A stretch of 64,000 bases of DNA from Paucibacter sp. Y2R2-4 (GTDB lineage Bacteria; Pseudomonadota; Gammaproteobacteria; Burkholderiales; Burkholderiaceae_C): contig NZ_JAJIRO010000002.1 in NCBI RefSeq assembly GCF_025717535.1, positions 558,001-622,000 on the forward strand. Reading direction: 5' to 3'. Positions 60,408 through 64,000 of the stretch are shown one piece after another. The stretch's first letter is position 1. The number at the start of each line of letters is the position of its first letter. Made by a program: the position numbers and the translations under genes. A model generated the notes under the pieces. It did no database searches. It saw only the letters and a program-made list of their open reading frames with translations, and was not told the DNA's origin.

Positions 60408-61541
60408 TCAAGGAACGCAGTGGCTGGCCAAGACCTGGGCAACCAACTCGTCTGGCGCTGCATGCATGCCCGCCTGCCCAAGCGACTCGATCAAGACAAA
60501 ACGTATCGCGCCACCCTCGGCCTTCTTGTCGACTCGCATCAGCTCTAGATATCGCTCAGCCCCGAGCTGAGGCCCCTGCACCGGCAGGCCGGTACGCTCT
60601 ATCAAGCGGCGCATACGCGGCAAAAACTCGGCAGGCATCAATCCCAGTCGAACCGACAGGTCACTGGCCATCACCATGCCACAGCCCACCGCCTCGCCAT
60701 GCAGCCACTCACCGTAGCCAAGCCCGGTCTCGATCGCGTGGCCAAAGGTGTGCCCGAAGTTGAGAATCGCACGCAACCCTTGCTCTCGCTCGTCTTGCCC
60801 TACCACCCAAGCTTTGATCTCACAGCAGCGCCTCACCGCGTAAGCGAGAGCCGCTTTGTCTCGAGACAGCAATGCATCAAGATTGGCTTCGATCCATGCT
60901 AGGAAGGCCGCATCTGCAATCGGGCCGTACTTGATCACCTCGGCCAAGCCCGCCGAAAGCTCACGCTGGGGCAAGGTATCCAAAGTATCCAGATCCGCTA
61001 TTACACGCGCCGGCTGGTAGAAGGCGCCCAGCATGTTCTTGCCCAGCGGATGGTTAATGGCAGTCTTGCCGCCCACTGATGAATCCACTTGCGCCAACAA
61101 AGTGGTGGGCACCTGCACAAAGGGCACGCCCCGCATATAAATGGCGGCAGCGAAGCCCGTCATATCGCCAATGACCCCTCCGCCCAAGGCGAACAAAACA
61201 GTCTTGCGGTCAGAGGCGCTGGCCAGCAAATGATCAAAGACCAGATTCAGAGAATCCCAATCCTTGTACTGCTCGCCATCCGGCAACTGCACCACATCCA
61301 CCCGAGCATAGTGCGCCAAGAGTTGGGCTCTGAGGCGCTCCTGGTAGAGCGGAGCCACGGTCTCATTGCTGACGATCAATGCCGCAGGCGCCTTGGGCAA
61401 ACCTTGCCAGGAAGATGAAGCCTCCAGCAGCGCGGAGCCAATCAGGATGTCGTAAGCCCGCTGACCTTCATCAAGTGAGATCGGCACCGTTTGAGTTGAA
61501 TTCAAGCTCGAGTTGGGGGAAGTCTGTGGCGCTGTGTTCAT
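60408..61541 (-). CDS. aroB: 3-dehydroquinate synthase
   Basis: A 377-residue enzyme of the shikimate pathway converting DAHP to 3-dehydroquinate with NAD and zinc. [29 protein letters not shown] is the main signature. Metal ligands lie in [12 protein letters not shown] and [31 protein letters not shown] contacts NAD. The ATG at 61541 is chosen over one 30 bases upstream. Gap to aroK is 107 bp, unusually long for this pair, without an obvious gene. Confidence 0.95.
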   Translation of the reverse strand: MNTAPQTSPNSSLNSTQTVPISLDEGQRAYDILIGSALLEASSSWQGLPKAPAALIVSNETVAPLYQERLRAQLLAHYARVDVVQLPDGEQYKDWDSLNLVFDHLLASASDRKTVLFALGGGVIGDMTGFAAAIYMRGVPFVQVPTTLLAQVDSSVGGKTAINHPLGKNMLGAFYQPARVIADLDTLDTLPQRELSAGLAEVIKYGPIADAAFLAWIEANLDALLSRDKAALAYAVRRCCEIKAWVVGQDEREQGLRAILNFGHTFGHAIETGLGYGEWLHGEAVGCGMVMASDLSVRLGLMPAEFLPRMRRLIERTGLPVQGPQLGAERYLELMRVDKKAEGGAIRFVLIESLGQAGMHAAPDELVAQVLASHCVP

Positions 61542-61648
61542 AAGCCCAAGTGTACGGGGGCTATTGAACACCTACTCCCGACAAACACACCGAAACAAAT
61601 CAAGCAGGCTGTTAGGAGATGCAGCCAAATCGATATTGAATCGCGGAG

Positions 61649-62242
61649 TCACTCCACTTGAGGCTCTAACTTCGGCTCGGCTCCAACGGTCGCGGCTACC
61701 CGACTGGGGTCAACAATTCCCGCCAACTCCAGTTGCATCAGCGCCATATTGACCAAGCCATGCACCGAGGGTCGCCCCGTTTCAAGCACGAAATGGGCGC
61801 AACGTCGATAAAGCGGGTTGCGCTGCAAATACAGCTCGCGCAACTTGCCCAAGGGGTCGCGAACCTGCAGCAATGGCCTTTGAGTGTCATGGCGCAAACG
61901 CCGAAACAGCTCCTCGGGCGTCGAGCGCAGATACAGCACAGTGGAGCGCCGATGCAAGAGCTCGCGATTCGCCTCCCTCAGCACAATGCCACCGCCCGTG
62001 GCCAACACCAACTCACCCTCCCGGGCAAGAACCTCGGCCAAGACTTCAGACTCCAAATCACGAAACGCGGCCTCGCCACTTCGATCAAAAAAAGTCTTGA
62101 TCGACTCGCCGAGCCGCGTCTCGATTTCGGTGTCGGTATCGACAAAGCGCATGCCCAATTGCCGCGCCATCTGCCGTCCGACGGTGGACTTACCACCGCC
62201 GGGCATGCCGACAAGAGAGATGACCTTCTTCAGCTCAGACAC
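61649..62242 (-). CDS. aroK: Shikimate kinase
   Basis: A 197-residue kinase phosphorylating shikimate. Walker A is GMPGGGKST, the shikimate-binding Asp is in VDTDTEIE, LATGGGIVLRE is the GGG motif, and RPLL marks the lid. A ~20-residue C-terminal extension (VAATVGAEPKLEPQVE) is beyond the usual end. It starts 6 bp after the stop of the Ig-like protein gene, implying one transcript. Confidence 0.95.
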   Translation of the reverse strand: MSELKKVISLVGMPGGGKSTVGRQMARQLGMRFVDTDTEIETRLGESIKTFFDRSGEAAFRDLESEVLAEVLAREGELVLATGGGIVLREANRELLHRRSTVLYLRSTPEELFRRLRHDTQRPLLQVRDPLGKLRELYLQRNPLYRRCAHFVLETGRPSVHGLVNMALMQLELAGIVDPSRVAATVGAEPKLEPQVE

Positions 62243-62248
62243 ACGTAC

Positions 62249-64000
62249 TCAATTGGGATTACTGCAATTGGTACTCTGACCGTAGGGGCTAATTCTGAAT
62301 GGAGGATCCGCCTCATTCTTGATGATTTCAATAGGAACGATAGAAAGACGAGGTGTTCCTTTCAGCGTTCCCAAATTGTCGCCATCTGTAGCCAAACGGC
62401 CAGTCCAGGCAGGCGGACTCAAAACCCCCGTAGCACTTACCCGAACAGAAAACTCCGTCCAACTGCCCATACTCTGAGGATATTCAACTCGGAGCACTGC
62501 CACCCCGTTCGCATCAGTTTTCGTCGAACCGACCATGCTGATGGAAATATCAGACTTACGAGGATCCAACTGGCCGTTGCCATTCAAATCCTCACCAGTC
62601 TCAATGGTTCCATTTCTAAAACCGATTCCAGCGGAACTATCTTCATTCAGGCAAATTGCCTGCTCAAACTTCACCCACTTTTTGGCTACATTGTCGTAAA
62701 GATAGTAGCCCTTACGATAAGTGGGCATATCAACCAATGGTGACAACTGCACACCAGCTTTAGGATTGCCTGCCGAGTCAACCACCAGAACCACAAACTC
62801 CTGCATATAGGTATTCTTACTGGCACCGGTCAAAACCAACTCATTCGTACCAATCGAAATGGAAACCGGCTGCTCAGTCACGGTCAGAGACACCACCAAC
62901 TTTCGACTGGCAGGACACGTCGCAATTGTTTCCACCGTGTCATCTTTTGAATAGCAAGCATAGACCTTGACTTGGTCAGTTGGGCTCGATCGTTGGCCAG
63001 CAATAAAGCTAGACACCGCATTGCCACTTGCATCAGAAGTGATGACTTTGTCTTTGCCAGAGCTGATATCGCCATCAGTACCACCAATATTGTCACCAAA
63101 CCCCAAGCGAACGCGGACATTCGGGATGGGCTCACTCTTGTCCGAACGGAAAAGCAGCCTCAACTCTGCACGATTTTCAGTTCCACCCAATGCATTGACG
63201 GGAACGGACAAAGGCGCCGCTGTAAAAGTAGCAGAAGCAATATTGGTTGCTGCGGGAACGACGGCAATGGCACCATCCACCTGGATGGTACTCACCACCG
63301 AAGTGCCCCCCGCTTCAGCACGAATATCGACAGCACCCAAACCTGTCGCCGTGTACGTCAAACGGAACTTGCCTTGCAAATCAGACTTCAATGCCTGGCT
63401 CGCAGCTGGCGAAGGCGGATACACCACCGCATCCACTTCCGGCATCGGATTTGAATTCACGTCCGTCAGTGTGTAGTCAACCACCCCCACCTCGCCAGAC
63501 TTCAGGGTCGCCGGCTGTGGTGTGGCTTGAAGCTTCGCCCCTGTTACTTTAAAGGATTTACTCTGTTTCAACGAATCGCTGGTGGAGGTAACAGTTATCG
63601 TCCGGTTGGCGCGATCAGCGCCAATCAATACGGAAGCTTTAGCTTGCCCATTTCCATCAGTGACCAAATTCCCCGGAACCAGCACAGCGTTCTGGTCAAC
63701 CGAAAAGGTTACCTTAATCCCGGCCAGAGCATTGTTCGAACTATCCTTAGCGGTCGCCAATACATTAACAGTATCACTTCCAGAGTTCCCTACGGTACTC
63801 TTGTCTAACGCCAGAGTAAGTACGCTAGCTTTAGGAATTACGGCAACGGACTCAATTACGTTAAAAGACACTTCGCGAGACACTGTTCCACTAATGACTT
63901 TTATGGAAACTGGCCGGGAGCTCCTATTCGAACCCAAGCTAATATCTGCAACTAAATCTCCAGAAATAGCGTCAGTAGAAGTTTTCCCAGAAGCATTCAC
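62249..64000 (-). CDS. Large Ig-like (Big-type) repeat surface protein, C-terminal part
   Basis: At least 583 residues; the N-terminus lies outside the window. Tandem Ig-like repeats are visible, each with phrases like LALDKSTVGNSGSDTVNVLATAKD, AGIKVTFSV and TDGNGQAKASVLIG, resembling Big_1 domains of invasin/intimin proteins. Near the end DLNGNGQLDPR looks like an EF-hand-type calcium loop. There is no C-terminal sorting or barrel domain; the chain ends GQSTNCSNPN. Base composition is clearly less GC-rich than the rest of the window. Likely exported, role in adhesion or cell-surface structure inferred. It directly precedes aroK. Confidence 0.8.
   Translation of the reverse strand: MNASGKTSTDAISGDLVADISLGSNRSSRPVSIKVISGTVSREVSFNVIESVAVIPKASVLTLALDKSTVGNSGSDTVNVLATAKDSSNNALAGIKVTFSVDQNAVLVPGNLVTDGNGQAKASVLIGADRANRTITVTSTSDSLKQSKSFKVTGAKLQATPQPATLKSGEVGVVDYTLTDVNSNPMPEVDAVVYPPSPAASQALKSDLQGKFRLTYTATGLGAVDIRAEAGGTSVVSTIQVDGAIAVVPAATNIASATFTAAPLSVPVNALGGTENRAELRLLFRSDKSEPIPNVRVRLGFGDNIGGTDGDISSGKDKVITSDASGNAVSSFIAGQRSSPTDQVKVYACYSKDDTVETIATCPASRKLVVSLTVTEQPVSISIGTNELVLTGASKNTYMQEFVVLVVDSAGNPKAGVQLSPLVDMPTYRKGYYLYDNVAKKWVKFEQAICLNEDSSAGIGFRNGTIETGEDLNGNGQLDPRKSDISISMVGSTKTDANGVAVLRVEYPQSMGSWTEFSVRVSATGVLSPPAWTGRLATDGDNLGTLKGTPRLSIVPIEIIKNEADPPFRISPYGQSTNCSNPN

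Overview
The window looks like chromosomal DNA of a motile, high-GC Burkholderiales betaproteobacterium, most like the Roseateles/Paucibacter/Rubrivivax neighbourhood. The evidence is the pairing of pilB-pilC-pilD with coaE-zapD-yacG, an mla operon that contains mlaA, the aroK-aroB-dgt order, a zwf-hexR pair and the overall base composition. The genus is inferred; no rRNA or tRNA gene was seen.

Layout. 1-4.7 kb: a DUF2147 protein, a TetR regulator with its acyl-CoA dehydrogenase target, an HNH nuclease and a glycine-zipper lipoprotein. 4.7-20.3 kb: a large chemosensory operon (membrane-anchored accessory protein, cheY, STAS protein, cheA, three PAS-containing chemoreceptors, cheW, cheR, cheD, cheB) with a perfect TGTGA-N6-TCACA palindrome in its upstream region. 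20.3-28.9 kb: a lone receiver protein on the opposite strand, then a fourth receptor, a PhnD-like periplasmic binding protein and two related sensor histidine kinases, packed as one unit. 29.0-34.7 kb: pilB, pilC, pilD, coaE, zapD, yacG. 34.7-40.4 kb: HAD phosphatase, pgi and tal on the minus strand, divergent zwf-hexR on the plus strand. 40.4-44.5 kb: mlaF-E-D-A-C-B. 44.6-51.8 kb: minor pilin operon pilE-fimT-pilV-pilW-pilX-pilY1, again with a TGTGA-N6-TCACA palindrome upstream. 52.0-58.3 kb: gltB-gltD with a clear intrinsic terminator. 58.4-59.2 kb: a REP-associated transposase (RAYT) framed by its repeats. 59.2-64.0 kb: dgt, aroB, aroK, and the C-terminal part of a large Ig-like repeat protein that runs off the window.

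How the parts fit. Two surface-behaviour modules, chemosensing and type IV pili, dominate. Both the chemosensory operon and the minor pilin operon carry CRP/Vfr-type palindromes, which suggests shared cAMP-dependent or Clp-like control. The most interesting unexplained items are: the first gene of the chemosensory operon, which carries a CheZ-like DxxxQ motif and an aromatic C-terminus and may be a membrane-anchored CheY phosphatase; the receptor/binding-protein/double-kinase module with no transporter; the family of PAS modules sharing an FHxxPxHQR motif; and the Ig-like protein lying where pilQ is usually found.
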